From NCBI RefSeq assembly GCF_021190955.1, contig NZ_JAIOAO010000001.1, positions 2,294,001-2,358,000 on the forward strand: a stretch of 64,000 bases of DNA, read 5' to 3'. The stretch is from Parachryseolinea silvisoli. GTDB lineage: Bacteria > Bacteroidota > Bacteroidia > Cytophagales > Cyclobacteriaceae. Shown in pieces: positions 26,705 to 36,161 of this stretch. Position 1 is the first letter of the stretch. Each line of letters begins with the position of its first letter. The position numbers and the translations under genes were made by a program. A model generated the notes under the pieces. The model did not search any database, was not told the origin of the DNA, and saw nothing but the letters and a program-made list of their open reading frames with translations.

Positions 26705-29700
26705 TTAAACGGTTACAGTTTCCAGGCGCAGGATCTTTTGAATTTCAGGCTTGCAGCTTCCACACCCAAGACCCGCGCCCGAGCGTTGGCAAAGCTCATT
26801 CAGCGTGTTGCAACCTGTTTTGATCAACGCCTGCAAATTACCCGCTCCCACCTGATTACACGAGCACACCAGTTTGCCCACCACCGGCGCGGCCTTTTTA
26901 CCTGAGCGCAACAGTTGCAGCCGTTGCGCCGATAGCTCGATCCTGTTTTCAATCAACTCCTTGAACTCGGCAAATTCGCTCTTGTCGCCCATCAAAATCG
27001 CCCCTACCAGTCTGTCTTCTTTGATGATGCACTTCTTATAATAGCGCATAGATTTGTCGATAAATAATACCTCGTCGTACCCCACCTCGTTCGCCGGTAT
27101 TTCGGCCATGCCCAGCGAGCACAAGTCAACGCCTGCAAGTTTGAGGATGTTCATCGGCACCGTGCCTTCGTATATACTCTGCACGTCGCCGTCGAGGTAA
27201 CGGGCCAGCACATCGGCTTGTTTCTCCGCCGCGGCTGTAATGCCCAGGGTATTGCCCCGGTGCTCTGCGATTTCGCCGATCGCGAAAATGTCGGGATCGC
27301 TGGTCTGCAGGTGATCATTCACAATAATGCCCCGGCCTGTGTCGACTCCCGCCTCTTGCGCAAACTCAATGTTCGGCCGCGTGCCCACGGCATACACCAG
27401 CGCATTGGCATAAAGGGTCTTACCACTGCGCAGGCCCGCGCGCAGCCGTTGCGTGGCATCGTCCCACACAACCTGTTGTACCTGGTCATTGAGGTATACC
27501 GCCACACCTTTCTCTTCAACAAAGTCCAGCAACAACTGGCCTGCCAGGTTATCGACCTGGCGCTCCATCAGGCGGCTACTCATCTGAATGACCGACACCT
27601 GAATATCGATCTCGCGTAGGGCCACCGCCAGCTCCAACCCCAGCAAACCTCCACCGATAATGATAACCTGGCCTCCCGGTTTGAGGTGCCCCTTCAGCCG
27701 GTCGGCATCAGGCCGCGTGCGCATGGTAAATATACCGGGTAGGTGTGTCGGCGCATCTTTGGGAATAAATGCACGGGTGCCGGTAGCCAACACCAGTTTG
27801 TCGTACCGGTGGCGGCGGCCGTGTTTATCGACGACATATTTTTGCTGGCGGTCGATCGACACGATCTCGTTCTCTAATTCCAACGCCACATTCAGTGACT
27901 CAAATTCACCCGCCTGAAACTTTTGCAACCGGTCCCACCCCACCGAATCGTTTACATACTCCGGCAACAACACCCGGTTGTAAAATGGATCCTTCTCTTT
28001 GGATATGACCATAATCTCGTCCGTGGTATTCAACGCCCGGTATGTACACAGGAATCGGAATGCCGCGGCACCAGCACCGGCCACCAGAATGCGCTCGCGC
28101 GATTTAATATAGGGCGTCACCTCTACAGCCGAGAATTTAAAGTCCGGCTCTTTCGAGATGGGGTCTACCAACGTACTGGTTAGATTATTAGCCCGCGCGA
28201 GGTCGGTCATGGCTTTGCCCCAGTGCATGGGCAAAAAAACAACACCTTGTTTGATTTCATCTGTAATCTTCGCCCGCACCCGCACATCACCGCGCGCACT
28301 GCGTATCGTCACGACGGTTCCTTCCTGTACGTCCCGTGCCGCAGCATCGTCGGGATGTATTTCCAAAAAAGGCTTGTCGATATGCTGACGCAGGCGGCTC
28401 ACCTTACCCGTTTTCGTCATCGTGTGCCACTGGTCGCGTATCCGCCCCGTGGTAAGGATCAATGGGAACTCTGTGGTAAGCGACTCCGATTGGTTGGCCG
28501 GTTTGTCAAGCGGGAAGAACCGGGCCTTTTGCGAAGGGGTATAAAACCGGTGGTCGGTAAACAAACGTGCCGTACCCGGTGACGAAGCATCTTTCACCGG
28601 CCATTGAAAGGTGCCCTCGGTTTTTAAACGCGCATACGAAAGGCCGCTGATGTCAATGTTAGTGCCCCGCGTCAGACGCGCGTGCTCATCATAAATCGCC
28701 GAAGGCGACGTATAGTCAAAACCGTGAAAGCCCATCGCCCGCGCAAAGCGGCATACAATCTCGGCATCTGCCAACGCCTCCCCCGGCGGTTCTACCACTT
28801 TGCTAAGATGACTGATGCGACGTTCGGAGTTGGTCATGGTCCCCTCCTTTTCAAAGTGACCCGCCGCCGGCAACACCAGGTCGGCAAAGCTCAATGTATC
28901 CGACTTGCGCGAAATATCTTGTACCACCACAAACCGTGCATTTCCCAACGCTTTCTCCACACGCCGCAGGTCGGGCAGGCTCACCAGCGGATTGGTGCAC
29001 ATGATCCAGATCGCCTTCAGCTCTCCGCGCTCGAGGGCTTCCACCATTTGAGTCGCCGTATAGCCTGGTTTCTCCGAAATGCCGGGTACGCCCCAGAAGT
29101 CGGCAACTTCTCGCCGGTGAACCGGGTTCTGTAAACTGCGGTGCGCAGCCAGCATCGTGGCCAGCCCGCCTACCTCGCGTCCGCCCATGGCGTTAGGCTG
29201 TCCTGTCAGAGAGAAGGGCCCCGAACCCGGCTTACCGATGTGGCCCGTAATAAGATTCAGACTGATCAACGCAAAATTCTTATGCACACCCACAACGCTT
29301 TGGTTCAGCCCCATCGCCCAAAGGGTCAGAAATCCTTTGGCCGCGGCGATATACCCCGCCGCCGTACGAATGTCTTCCTCCGGCACCGCACAGATTCGTG
29401 CGGCATCGGCCAGCGGCACAGCGAAGACTGACGTACGATAGCGCTCATAGTCTTCGGTGTGGTTATGAATAAACGTATAGTCCACATCGCCGTTTTCGAT
29501 CAATACCCGGGCGATAGCATTGTATAGATAGATATCCGTGCCGGGCAGCGGCTGCAGGTGTAAGTCCGCGCCGGTACAGGTTTGTGTCTTGCGGGGATCC
29601 ACAACGATCAGCTTAACGTCGGGATTGCGCTGCTTATGTGCTTCTATGCGACGGAAAAGAATCGGGTGACACCATGCCGGATTGGCACCTGCGATCAGAA

Positions 29701-30214
29701 AACAATCCGCCAGCTCAATGTCTTCATACGCAACCGGCACAGCATCTTCTCCCAGCATATTCGTATAACCAGCCACAGCGCTGCTCATACACAACCGGGA
29801 ATTTGTGTCGATATTATTTGTACCGAGAAAACCCTTTACCAATTTATTGACAACATAATACTCCTCCGTCAGGCATTGCCCCGATACATAAAAGCCAACG
29901 GCGTCAGGACCATGCTTTTGAATGATCGTGCTAAACACCGCGGCTGCGCGTTTCAGGGCATCGTCCCAGGTGACACGCTCCAGTGGATGGTTACGACTGC
30001 GCCGCATCTCCGGGTAGAACAACCGGTCGCTGTGATCGTTCATGGCATAGTGCAGATTCATGCCTTTCGAGCACAGCATGCCCTTGTTCACCGGATGGTC
30101 TTTATCCCCTTCCACCGTGACGTTATTACGTCTATCCCTTTTTACAACAATACCACACCCAACGCCACAGTACGAGCATGTTGTCTTAAAGGATTCTTCC
30201 CGCGCGATTGTCAT
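26705..30214 (-). CDS. nasC: assimilatory nitrate reductase fused to its NAD(P)H-flavin module
   Basis: 1169 residues. Residues 1 to about 690 form a NasC/NapA-type molybdopterin catalytic subunit with a 4Fe-4S motif (C13, C16, C20, C48) and the likely molybdenum ligand C142 (NSRLCMSSAVAGY). From about 700 comes a NirB/NasB-like FAD-NAD(P)H oxidoreductase (RILVAGAGAAAF, GGQVIIIGGGLLGLELAVAL, DIFAIGEIAEHRG). The end is a BFD-type 2Fe-2S site (C1117, C1119, C1151, C1154). The chain thus holds electron entry and catalysis together. It reduces nitrate to nitrite in the cytoplasm, with no Tat signal, and sits between the porin gene and the rubredoxin fusion in one operon. Confidence 0.94.
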   Translation of the reverse strand: MTIAREESFKTTCSYCGVGCGIVVKRDRRNNVTVEGDKDHPVNKGMLCSKGMNLHYAMNDHSDRLFYPEMRRSRNHPLERVTWDDALKRAAAVFSTIIQKHGPDAVGFYVSGQCLTEEYYVVNKLVKGFLGTNNIDTNSRLCMSSAVAGYTNMLGEDAVPVAYEDIELADCFLIAGANPAWCHPILFRRIEAHKQRNPDVKLIVVDPRKTQTCTGADLHLQPLPGTDIYLYNAIARVLIENGDVDYTFIHNHTEDYERYRTSVFAVPLADAARICAVPEEDIRTAAGYIAAAKGFLTLWAMGLNQSVVGVHKNFALISLNLITGHIGKPGSGPFSLTGQPNAMGGREVGGLATMLAAHRSLQNPVHRREVADFWGVPGISEKPGYTATQMVEALERGELKAIWIMCTNPLVSLPDLRRVEKALGNARFVVVQDISRKSDTLSFADLVLPAAGHFEKEGTMTNSERRISHLSKVVEPPGEALADAEIVCRFARAMGFHGFDYTSPSAIYDEHARLTRGTNIDISGLSYARLKTEGTFQWPVKDASSPGTARLFTDHRFYTPSQKARFFPLDKPANQSESLTTEFPLILTTGRIRDQWHTMTKTGKVSRLRQHIDKPFLEIHPDDAAARDVQEGTVVTIRSARGDVRVRAKITDEIKQGVVFLPMHWGKAMTDLARANNLTSTLVDPISKEPDFKFSAVEVTPYIKSRERILVAGAGAAAFRFLCTYRALNTTDEIMVISKEKDPFYNRVLLPEYVNDSVGWDRLQKFQAGEFESLNVALELENEIVSIDRQQKYVVDKHGRRHRYDKLVLATGTRAFIPKDAPTHLPGIFTMRTRPDADRLKGHLKPGGQVIIIGGGLLGLELAVALREIDIQVSVIQMSSRLMERQVDNLAGQLLLDFVEEKGVAVYLNDQVQQVVWDDATQRLRAGLRSGKTLYANALVYAVGTRPNIEFAQEAGVDTGRGIIVNDHLQTSDPDIFAIGEIAEHRGNTLGITAAAEKQADVLARYLDGDVQSIYEGTVPMNILKLAGVDLCSLGMAEIPANEVGYDEVLFIDKSMRYYKKCIIKEDRLVGAILMGDKSEFAEFKELIENRIELSAQRLQLLRSGKKAAPVVGKLVCSCNQVGAGNLQALIKTGCNTLNELCQRSGAGLGCGSCKPEIQKILRLETVTV

Positions 30215-30257
30215 TTCTTTCGTATTAATAATCGTTCTTCAAACTGGTTCTTACTCC

Positions 30258-31628
30258 CTACAGGTTTGTCCAAGCGGGCCGAAGCACGAGCATGACATAC
30301 GCCCAATTCGCCGAGCGGTCGGCATTCTTTACATTCTTTACTTTCGGCGAAGTGAGGGTCGTCGACGCCAGCATAGCGCTATAACCGCCTTCGATCTGAA
30401 TAATGTTCGAAAGCGCATACTGCGCTGTGAAGTCGATCTCCGTACCCAGGTAGCGATCCATCGACTGGCCATCCCCGCCATGCACTCTGTGCGGCAATGA
30501 GAAATAGTGCACGTCAGCCATGCACGTCAAACGCGGGCTCGCCACCAGCTTTGACTTCACGTATAGATCTGTCAGACCATTGGCGCCAAAGCCATCCGCC
30601 ACATAGAAATAATCCATATAGCCCCAGAACTTGTGGGGTGTTCCATACAACGGATCAAAGCGCTGATATTTCTGCGAAGGGTTGTCGCCGTTGTTGCCCG
30701 AAGTAAGGTCTACGCCCGGGCCGACACTAAATTTCTTATTCACCGCGTACAGCGCCGACAGCGAGAAAAGATATTCTTGTAAGGATGTGCCGTCCCGGTA
30801 TTTGCCTCCCTGATAAAAGGCCGTGGCGGCAAGTGACACACGTTTCAGCACCGTGCCAAAGAAATTACCGCCAACCGTATAGCGACTCCAGGCACCCCGT
30901 TCATAGAGCGGTGTTCTGGCCAGCGTATCGGCAGGCGCAAAATGAAACTTGCTAAAATCGTCCTTAAAAAACAGGAACGACGCATTCCCGAACGGCAGCT
31001 TACGACCGATGTATAAAAACTGCATAGACTTATACAGTGCCGTCATGCCATTGGTACTGGCAGCATAGCCTGTGGGTGTACCGTTGTAGATCGTATTGGC
31101 CTTACGTTCCGCATTCTGGTTGTACCCCGCGCCGAGATGCGCCGTCCAACCCTTGTGCTCAAATTTCAATAAAGCAGCATCATGCCGACGCCCTTGCTGG
31201 AGCCAATCCAGATTGCCGAGCAGGCGTACATCGTCGTACACCAGCTCCTGCCGACCGATCTTGAGTGTAAAGTTTTTAATAACCTTGCCCGTGTCCACCA
31301 GGCTAATCTCACCCCAGGCTTCGTGCAGCATCAGGCCGTCGTATGCATCGGTGGTCACGCGGTTAATGGACGATGCATCTTGCCCCCAGACACGGACATC
31401 TTGTATCGCCGTATAGAAGGTAAACCGATGGCCGGTATACCGCAGGTTCACACGCGTGCGTTGTGAAACAAACGCGGCAGGAACCGTGTCGCGCACCGAG
31501 GGTGTTCCCTGTCCGTCACGGTATTCGCCCCGTGTGCGCAACTGCGCCGATACCGCCACCTGGGCGTGTACCGAAGCCGGTCCTAAAATCAGGAGGATTA
31601 GTAAAAGAATAATAAACTTGCCATGCAT
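30258..31628 (-). CDS. outer-membrane porin, alginate-export family, in nitrate operon
   Basis: 456 residues with a signal peptide (to about 22) and an all-beta body rich in amphipathic strands (QRTRVNLRYTGHRFTFYTAIQDVRVWGQD, LKIGRQELVYDDVRLLGNLDWLQQGRRHDA). This is the pattern of the alginate_exp barrel family. No alginate genes are near. It lies between narK and the nitrate reductase, so it probably serves as a nitrate/nitrite channel through the outer membrane (inference). Confidence 0.82.
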   Translation of the reverse strand: MHGKFIILLLILLILGPASVHAQVAVSAQLRTRGEYRDGQGTPSVRDTVPAAFVSQRTRVNLRYTGHRFTFYTAIQDVRVWGQDASSINRVTTDAYDGLMLHEAWGEISLVDTGKVIKNFTLKIGRQELVYDDVRLLGNLDWLQQGRRHDAALLKFEHKGWTAHLGAGYNQNAERKANTIYNGTPTGYAASTNGMTALYKSMQFLYIGRKLPFGNASFLFFKDDFSKFHFAPADTLARTPLYERGAWSRYTVGGNFFGTVLKRVSLAATAFYQGGKYRDGTSLQEYLFSLSALYAVNKKFSVGPGVDLTSGNNGDNPSQKYQRFDPLYGTPHKFWGYMDYFYVADGFGANGLTDLYVKSKLVASPRLTCMADVHYFSLPHRVHGGDGQSMDRYLGTEIDFTAQYALSNIIQIEGGYSAMLASTTLTSPKVKNVKNADRSANWAYVMLVLRPAWTNL

Positions 31629-31661
31629 AGGTAAAGCGGTTAAGGGTACAGAAAGAAGTGT

Positions 31662-31699
31662 CCTAAGGTTGGCGTCCGGTTGTTTAGAACCGCCTTAGG
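31662..31699 (-). other. intercistronic hairpin between narK and porin
   Basis: Nested inverted repeats: CCTAAGG (31662-31668) with CCTTAGG (31693-31699), enclosing CGGTT/AACCG (31677-31692). It spans the narK stop codon. There is no U tract, so it could be an mRNA processing or stability element. Confidence 0.4.
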
Positions 31700-33017
31700 C
31701 CACTGCCTCTTGTACCGCCGCATCTGCCGTAACAGGCGAAATGGCTGCACGCTGGGCAACTGCCAGCAAAAAGGCAACGGCAGCGACCAGGGCTACAACA
31801 ATGCCGATCATAAAAAGACTGTCGCGGTATGAAATACTTTCCGAGGCAAACAGAAAACCTGCGAGCACAGCGCCCACGTTGCCACCCGCACCGACAATGC
31901 CCGACACGCTCCCCATGGCCTTCGCGTTGATAAACGGAACCACCGAGTACGTAGCACCGTTCGACATCTTCAGGAAGAGCGCAAACACCAGCATCGTTAT
32001 AATTGCCCAGATCAAAACATCCATGGACGCAAAAAGCATAATACCCAAGCCTTCTAACAAGAGGAATAATGCCAGTATAAAGATGCGCCCGCTCAGGCCA
32101 TATCGTTTTCCTACTTTGTCACCAAACACACCCCCCAGGGCGCGTGCAAAGATGTTCATCATACCAAAGCCCCCGGCAATGAGCCCCGCCTCTTTCAGAC
32201 CAAGGTGAAAGTTATCGACGAAATAGAGCGTGGCGATATTGTCGATCGTGATCTCTATACCGAAACAAGCACCGTACGCCAGAAAGAGCACCCACACCCG
32301 GTAATCCTGGCAGGTCTTCCAGAAACTTTCTTTCTTCTCCACTGTTGCCGCAGGCAAATCCTTCCGAATCTCCGACAGGTTGCCCGCCGGTGTATCCTGC
32401 GTACAGAAATAATAGACAAACCCTAAAATCAACAATACTACACCCGGTACGATCATACTGTAGCGCCAGGCCTCCGGTGCGGCATAGCCCGCGCCCACCA
32501 GGGCTGCAAAGATCAGCGGCATGACCATCAGCGTTACGCCGCCGCCCATGTTGCCCCAGCCCGCAGCCGTGGCGTTGGCAGTGCCTACCACATTGGGAGC
32601 AAACATCACCGATGTGTGATACTGCGTCACGACAAAAGAGGCGCCGATAACACCGATGGCTAACCGGAAGAGCAGAAATGATTCATAGCTATTGCTCAGG
32701 CCGATCAGCATAACCGGGATAGAGCCCAGTATAAGCAATGCGGAATACGAAATGCGCGGCCCAATCTTGTCACACAACCAGCCGAAGAGCAACCGGGCAA
32801 AGATCGTGATGGAAACAGACGCGATGATGATGTTACCGATCTGCGCCTTACTCAGGCCCAGGTCTTCCCGTACTACGGGCATCAGGGGAGCAATCCCGAA
32901 CCAACCAAAAAAACAGAAAAAGAAGGTGATCCAGGTAATGTGAAACGTGCGCATGGGCACGGACGTGAAATCAACCAGGTTGATTCGCGTAGCTTTGGGG
33001 AATTGGGTTTGTGACAT
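31695..33017 (-). CDS. narK: NarK-type nitrate/nitrite transporter (MFS)
   Basis: 440 residues, twelve membrane segments. Both nitrate-signature glycine motifs are present: AAGWGNMGGGVTLMVMPL in TM5 and SGIVGAGGNVGAVLAG in TM11, plus the MFS loop LFGWLCDKIGPR. It imports nitrate (and may exchange nitrite) across the inner membrane. It is the first gene of the operon that continues with porin, nitrate reductase and rubredoxin fusion. A cluster of TACGTA palindromes fills its upstream region. Confidence 0.93.
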   Translation of the reverse strand: MSQTQFPKATRINLVDFTSVPMRTFHITWITFFFCFFGWFGIAPLMPVVREDLGLSKAQIGNIIIASVSITIFARLLFGWLCDKIGPRISYSALLILGSIPVMLIGLSNSYESFLLFRLAIGVIGASFVVTQYHTSVMFAPNVVGTANATAAGWGNMGGGVTLMVMPLIFAALVGAGYAAPEAWRYSMIVPGVVLLILGFVYYFCTQDTPAGNLSEIRKDLPAATVEKKESFWKTCQDYRVWVLFLAYGACFGIEITIDNIATLYFVDNFHLGLKEAGLIAGGFGMMNIFARALGGVFGDKVGKRYGLSGRIFILALFLLLEGLGIMLFASMDVLIWAIITMLVFALFLKMSNGATYSVVPFINAKAMGSVSGIVGAGGNVGAVLAGFLFASESISYRDSLFMIGIVVALVAAVAFLLAVAQRAAISPVTADAAVQEAVA

Positions 33018-33021
33018 GCTT

Positions 33022-33114
33022 TACGTATTAGTATTACGTAATAAACATACTTAAAATACGTATGTTTTACGTAAAAATACGTAACAATATTACCGAAAAC
33101 GTTCGAACTACGTA
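33022..33114. promoter_or_regulatory. TACGTA array upstream of narK
   Basis: Six copies of the palindrome TACGTA start at 33022, 33035, 33057, 33068, 33078 and 33109, mostly with A/T on both sides. Steps of 13, 22, 11, 10 and 31 bases are near multiples of the helix turn. It occupies the whole gap between narK and the regulator gene. Confidence 0.6.
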
Positions 33115-33126
33115 ATATGGGTGTTC

Positions 33127-33789
33127 TTAGGCGATATTTTCCCGTACGGCCTTGTTCACCATATCGATCGCGTTGTTCACGCCCAGCTTTTTCATGATGT
33201 TAAAGCGGTGTGTTTCGATCGTACGCTGACTCTTGTCGAGCGCCTCGGCAATTTCCTTGTTGTGTCTGCCATCGATCACCATACGCAGGATTTGCTTTTC
33301 GCGCTTGGACAAACTATAGGGATCAGCGACCGATGTATCTTCACGACGCGCAGGCCGCTGCCCGCCTTGCAAAAGCCGATTGGCCAACACATGCGAGACC
33401 GCGCCGGTGTAATATTTACTGCCCCCGTGCACCGCACGCAGCGCCTTGAGAAATTCCTCCTTATCGGTGTCTTTTAACAGGTAGCCATATGCATCGGCAT
33501 TGAGAGCTTCCAGCACATATTCCTCGGAGTCATGCATGGAAAGAATCACCGCCTTGGTACCCGGTGCATATTCCTTGACGCGGGCAGCCGCCTCCAAACC
33601 GTCCATCTGCGGCATGCGGATGTCCAGCACCAGAATATCGGGCTTCAACGTGCGGGCTGCCTCCAACGCTTCCTGGCCGTTACTGGCCTCTCCTACCACT
33701 TCCATTTCGGCGTCAGACTCGAGCATCGCCCGGATACCCTTCCGCACCAATACGTGGTCGTCGGCCAATACTATTTTGATGTGTTCCAT
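33127..33789 (-). CDS. NarL/FixJ-type response regulator
   Basis: 220 residues: receiver with D56 (ILVLDIRMPQMDG) and a LuxR-type helix-turn-helix at about 150-215 (LSKREKQILRMVIDGRHNKEIAEAL, RTIETHRFNIMKKLG). It follows the NarX-like kinase by 20 bases. It is the best candidate to bind the TACGTA arrays of the nitrate island (inference, from co-location). Confidence 0.93.
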   Translation of the reverse strand: MEHIKIVLADDHVLVRKGIRAMLESDAEMEVVGEASNGQEALEAARTLKPDILVLDIRMPQMDGLEAAARVKEYAPGTKAVILSMHDSEEYVLEALNADAYGYLLKDTDKEEFLKALRAVHGGSKYYTGAVSHVLANRLLQGGQRPARREDTSVADPYSLSKREKQILRMVIDGRHNKEIAEALDKSQRTIETHRFNIMKKLGVNNAIDMVNKAVRENIA

Positions 33790-33809
33790 TGCTTTCTGTA
33801 TACCGGTTT

Positions 33810-35660
33810 CTACGATAAAGTTTTTGCACGCAGGGGCACCGTCAGCGACACCGTAGTACCGGCACCCAGTTCCGAGCGTATCTCTAAGCGGCCGTGAATA
33901 TACTCGGTCCGCTCGTACATATTAAATAACCCCCGCCCCGAGCTAATATCAATGTTACGATCCTTCAGGGCACGGGCGTCAAAACCTTTTCCAGTATCAC
34001 GCACCGACACAAGCAGGTCGCTATCGGTTTGTGACAGCGTAACATCCACCTGTGGGCTGGCCGAATACTTAATAGCATTATTGATTGCCTCCTGCGTGAT
34101 GCGAAAAATATTATTCTCAACATTCTCCGGCAAACGCTCGATCGTGCCTTCGCTTGTGTACGTAAGCGACATGGCCGTCAGCTTGGCAATTTCATGGATA
34201 AAAACATTCAAGGCCGCTTGTAAACCATAGTCTCCGAGTACGGTAGGCTTCAGGTTAAATGTCACACGACGTACTTCTTTAATCACATCTTTTACGAGGT
34301 GATCGATTTCGGCAATCTTCTTCTCGGCCTTCGCCGTGTCAGCCAGGTCAATGGCGCTGATCTGAAAATTAAGCGACGTCAACATCTGCCCGATGCCATC
34401 ATGAATATCCATGGCCAGCCGCTTCCGTTCTTCTTCCTGTCCCTCGAGGATCAACACCGACCGGAACTTCTGCTGATTGATCTTCCGTTCAATTTCCGCC
34501 TTGTTCTTCTGCTTCATGCCGTGCTCGGCTTCCTTGCGCAGGGTGATGTCCGAGACAAACACCAATAGCTCGGATACCTGCCCCTGTTGTTCGTAAACCG
34601 GTGTGATCGTAACATCCATCCAGGCCATCGTACCACCCGGGCGTGCCAATGCAAGCTCGCCTTGCCAACTGGTACCTTCCGAGACCGTATCAATAACAAC
34701 GTCCATCCAATCACCCGGATCACCAATGCCGTCGAAGAGATCACTCAACCGCAGGTCCTCATCGGGCTGCGAGTCCCCGACCAGCACCTGCCCCACAAAA
34801 GCATCTGCCAGAAACAGCACGTTGCCGCCACGATCGGCACGCGCCAGCAAACGCGGGCTCTCCGGCGGCTGATTGACGATCGACAGCTGCTCATACGACT
34901 TTTCCAACGACGCATATAGCTCACCAATCTCTTTGGAAAGCTTGCGCGCATTCTTCTCCGACGTCATCAACTGATGCAGCGTGTTACTGACGTACACCGT
35001 GGTCGGCCGGAAAATAAAAATAAACTCCAGCAAAATGGTACCGATCACAATGGCCAGGATGATATACTCGATGCGGCTCAGCGATTCGATCTTATCATTA
35101 GCCTCTACTTCATATTGCGCCACAATGCGCTCCATGCCTTGCAGGAAGGCGCCTTCCGCCTGGCGCACCGCCAGAATAGAGGCTCGCAACGAATCGTACG
35201 AAACTTGTGGATCCTGTTTCAACTGCGTCAGAATATGCGAAGTATGTTCTCCCATGGAGCTATACGGCACCGCGGCTTCGTGAAAGAGCTGCGTAATTGC
35301 GGCACTATTTCGCCCGGGCAAATGCAAGCTGTCGTTGCCGTACTGCAACCCCTGTTGCGAGGTATGCCACAAGTGAAAGGCCGCATCAAGATCGGCGGCA
35401 ATCATTTGGCGGTCGGCCGCAGACTGCGCGGGTTCGAGGTATAGCAGCGTCTTTGTGATCTTCTGGCTCAACATCCGTTGTTTGCCGGCCACGTTCACCA
35501 CGCGCGAGTCGCTGCGTTGCGCCTGCAGGTGACTTTGTATGAGTGCCTGGCCGGTAATGGCCACCGTCGCAATAACACTCAACGCCAGTACGTAGAGCGT
35601 ACCGAGTCGGCTAAAACGGCTGCGTTGAATCGTGGCGGATGGATCGGGTTGCGGGAGCAT
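33810..35660 (-). CDS. NarX/PilJ-type sensor histidine kinase with PAS domain
   Basis: 616 residues: membrane span 20-42, then a periplasmic NarX/PilJ-type helical domain with a P-box-like segment at 56-70 (NVAGKQRMLSQKITK), a second span near 195-220, a PAS-like segment at about 265-380, a HisKA_3 phosphoacceptor in EERKRLAMDIHDGIGQML (near 416) and a HATPase (ITQEAINNAIKYS, GRGLFNM). In NarX/NarQ the P-box binds nitrate or nitrite. Its place at the head of the nitrate island supports that role. Two TACGTA sites lie directly before its ATG. Confidence 0.92.
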   Translation of the reverse strand: MLPQPDPSATIQRSRFSRLGTLYVLALSVIATVAITGQALIQSHLQAQRSDSRVVNVAGKQRMLSQKITKTLLYLEPAQSAADRQMIAADLDAAFHLWHTSQQGLQYGNDSLHLPGRNSAAITQLFHEAAVPYSSMGEHTSHILTQLKQDPQVSYDSLRASILAVRQAEGAFLQGMERIVAQYEVEANDKIESLSRIEYIILAIVIGTILLEFIFIFRPTTVYVSNTLHQLMTSEKNARKLSKEIGELYASLEKSYEQLSIVNQPPESPRLLARADRGGNVLFLADAFVGQVLVGDSQPDEDLRLSDLFDGIGDPGDWMDVVIDTVSEGTSWQGELALARPGGTMAWMDVTITPVYEQQGQVSELLVFVSDITLRKEAEHGMKQKNKAEIERKINQQKFRSVLILEGQEEERKRLAMDIHDGIGQMLTSLNFQISAIDLADTAKAEKKIAEIDHLVKDVIKEVRRVTFNLKPTVLGDYGLQAALNVFIHEIAKLTAMSLTYTSEGTIERLPENVENNIFRITQEAINNAIKYSASPQVDVTLSQTDSDLLVSVRDTGKGFDARALKDRNIDISSGRGLFNMYERTEYIHGRLEIRSELGAGTTVSLTVPLRAKTLS

Positions 35661-35661
35661 A

Positions 35662-35679
35662 TACGTAGCAAATTACGTA
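35662..35679. promoter_or_regulatory. TACGTA pair before the nitrate sensor gene
   Basis: TACGTA at 35662 and 35674, 12 bases apart, ending two bases from the kinase ATG. Same palindrome as before narK and between nirB and cobA. Such a position implies either a very short leader or repression by roadblock. Confidence 0.5.
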
Positions 35680-35701
35680 AAATTCTACTGAATGACAGGG
35701 A

Positions 35702-35729
35702 AACAAAAGTGCCGGGCGGGGCCCGGCAC
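35702..35729 (-). terminator. terminator after nirD
   Basis: Perfect stem GTGCCGGGC / GCCCGGCAC with a 3-base loop, followed on the minus strand by TTTTGTTT. It lies 25 bases after the nirD stop codon and separates nirBD from the sensor operon. Confidence 0.85.
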
Positions 35730-35753
35730 CTGACCTAAACCAGTACAAAGGCT

Positions 35754-36137
35754 TTACGCCGTAAAGCCGATGTACACGAAGCCATCAACGACCTTGACCG
35801 GATATACCGTGATCGACTCCTCCTCTGCATTCAGGCATTGCCCGGTGTGCAGGGAAAATGTTTTTTTATGAAAGGGACATGCTACCTTCGCCTCACCCGC
35901 TGTCGTACCAATAATACCGCGCGCCAGCACCATTTGCATTTTGTGCGGACAGAGATTCTGACAGGCATACCATTCAGCGCGACGGGAAAAATTAAAGACC
36001 GCAATCTGTTTATCGCCATACTTCACACATGCGCCGCCATTCTCTGGAAAATCGGTCGCACGTGCCGCACGATACCAGTGCGCTACGTCCGTGCTGTTGG
36101 GAGATGTATAGGTCGTAAGATCGTTCGTTGATTCCAT
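35754..36137 (-). CDS. nirD: nitrite reductase small subunit, Rieske type
   Basis: 127 residues with an intact Rieske 2Fe-2S set: C63-x-H65 (NLCPHK) and C87-x2-H90 (ACPFHK). Some NirD proteins lack these ligands; here they are complete. With NirB it forms the cytoplasmic NAD(P)H nitrite reductase that makes ammonium. It starts 24 bases after nirB. Confidence 0.93.
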   Translation of the reverse strand: MESTNDLTTYTSPNSTDVAHWYRAARATDFPENGGACVKYGDKQIAVFNFSRRAEWYACQNLCPHKMQMVLARGIIGTTAGEAKVACPFHKKTFSLHTGQCLNAEEESITVYPVKVVDGFVYIGFTA

Positions 36138-36161
36138 GGTTAAGTATCCGTTTAAAATTCT

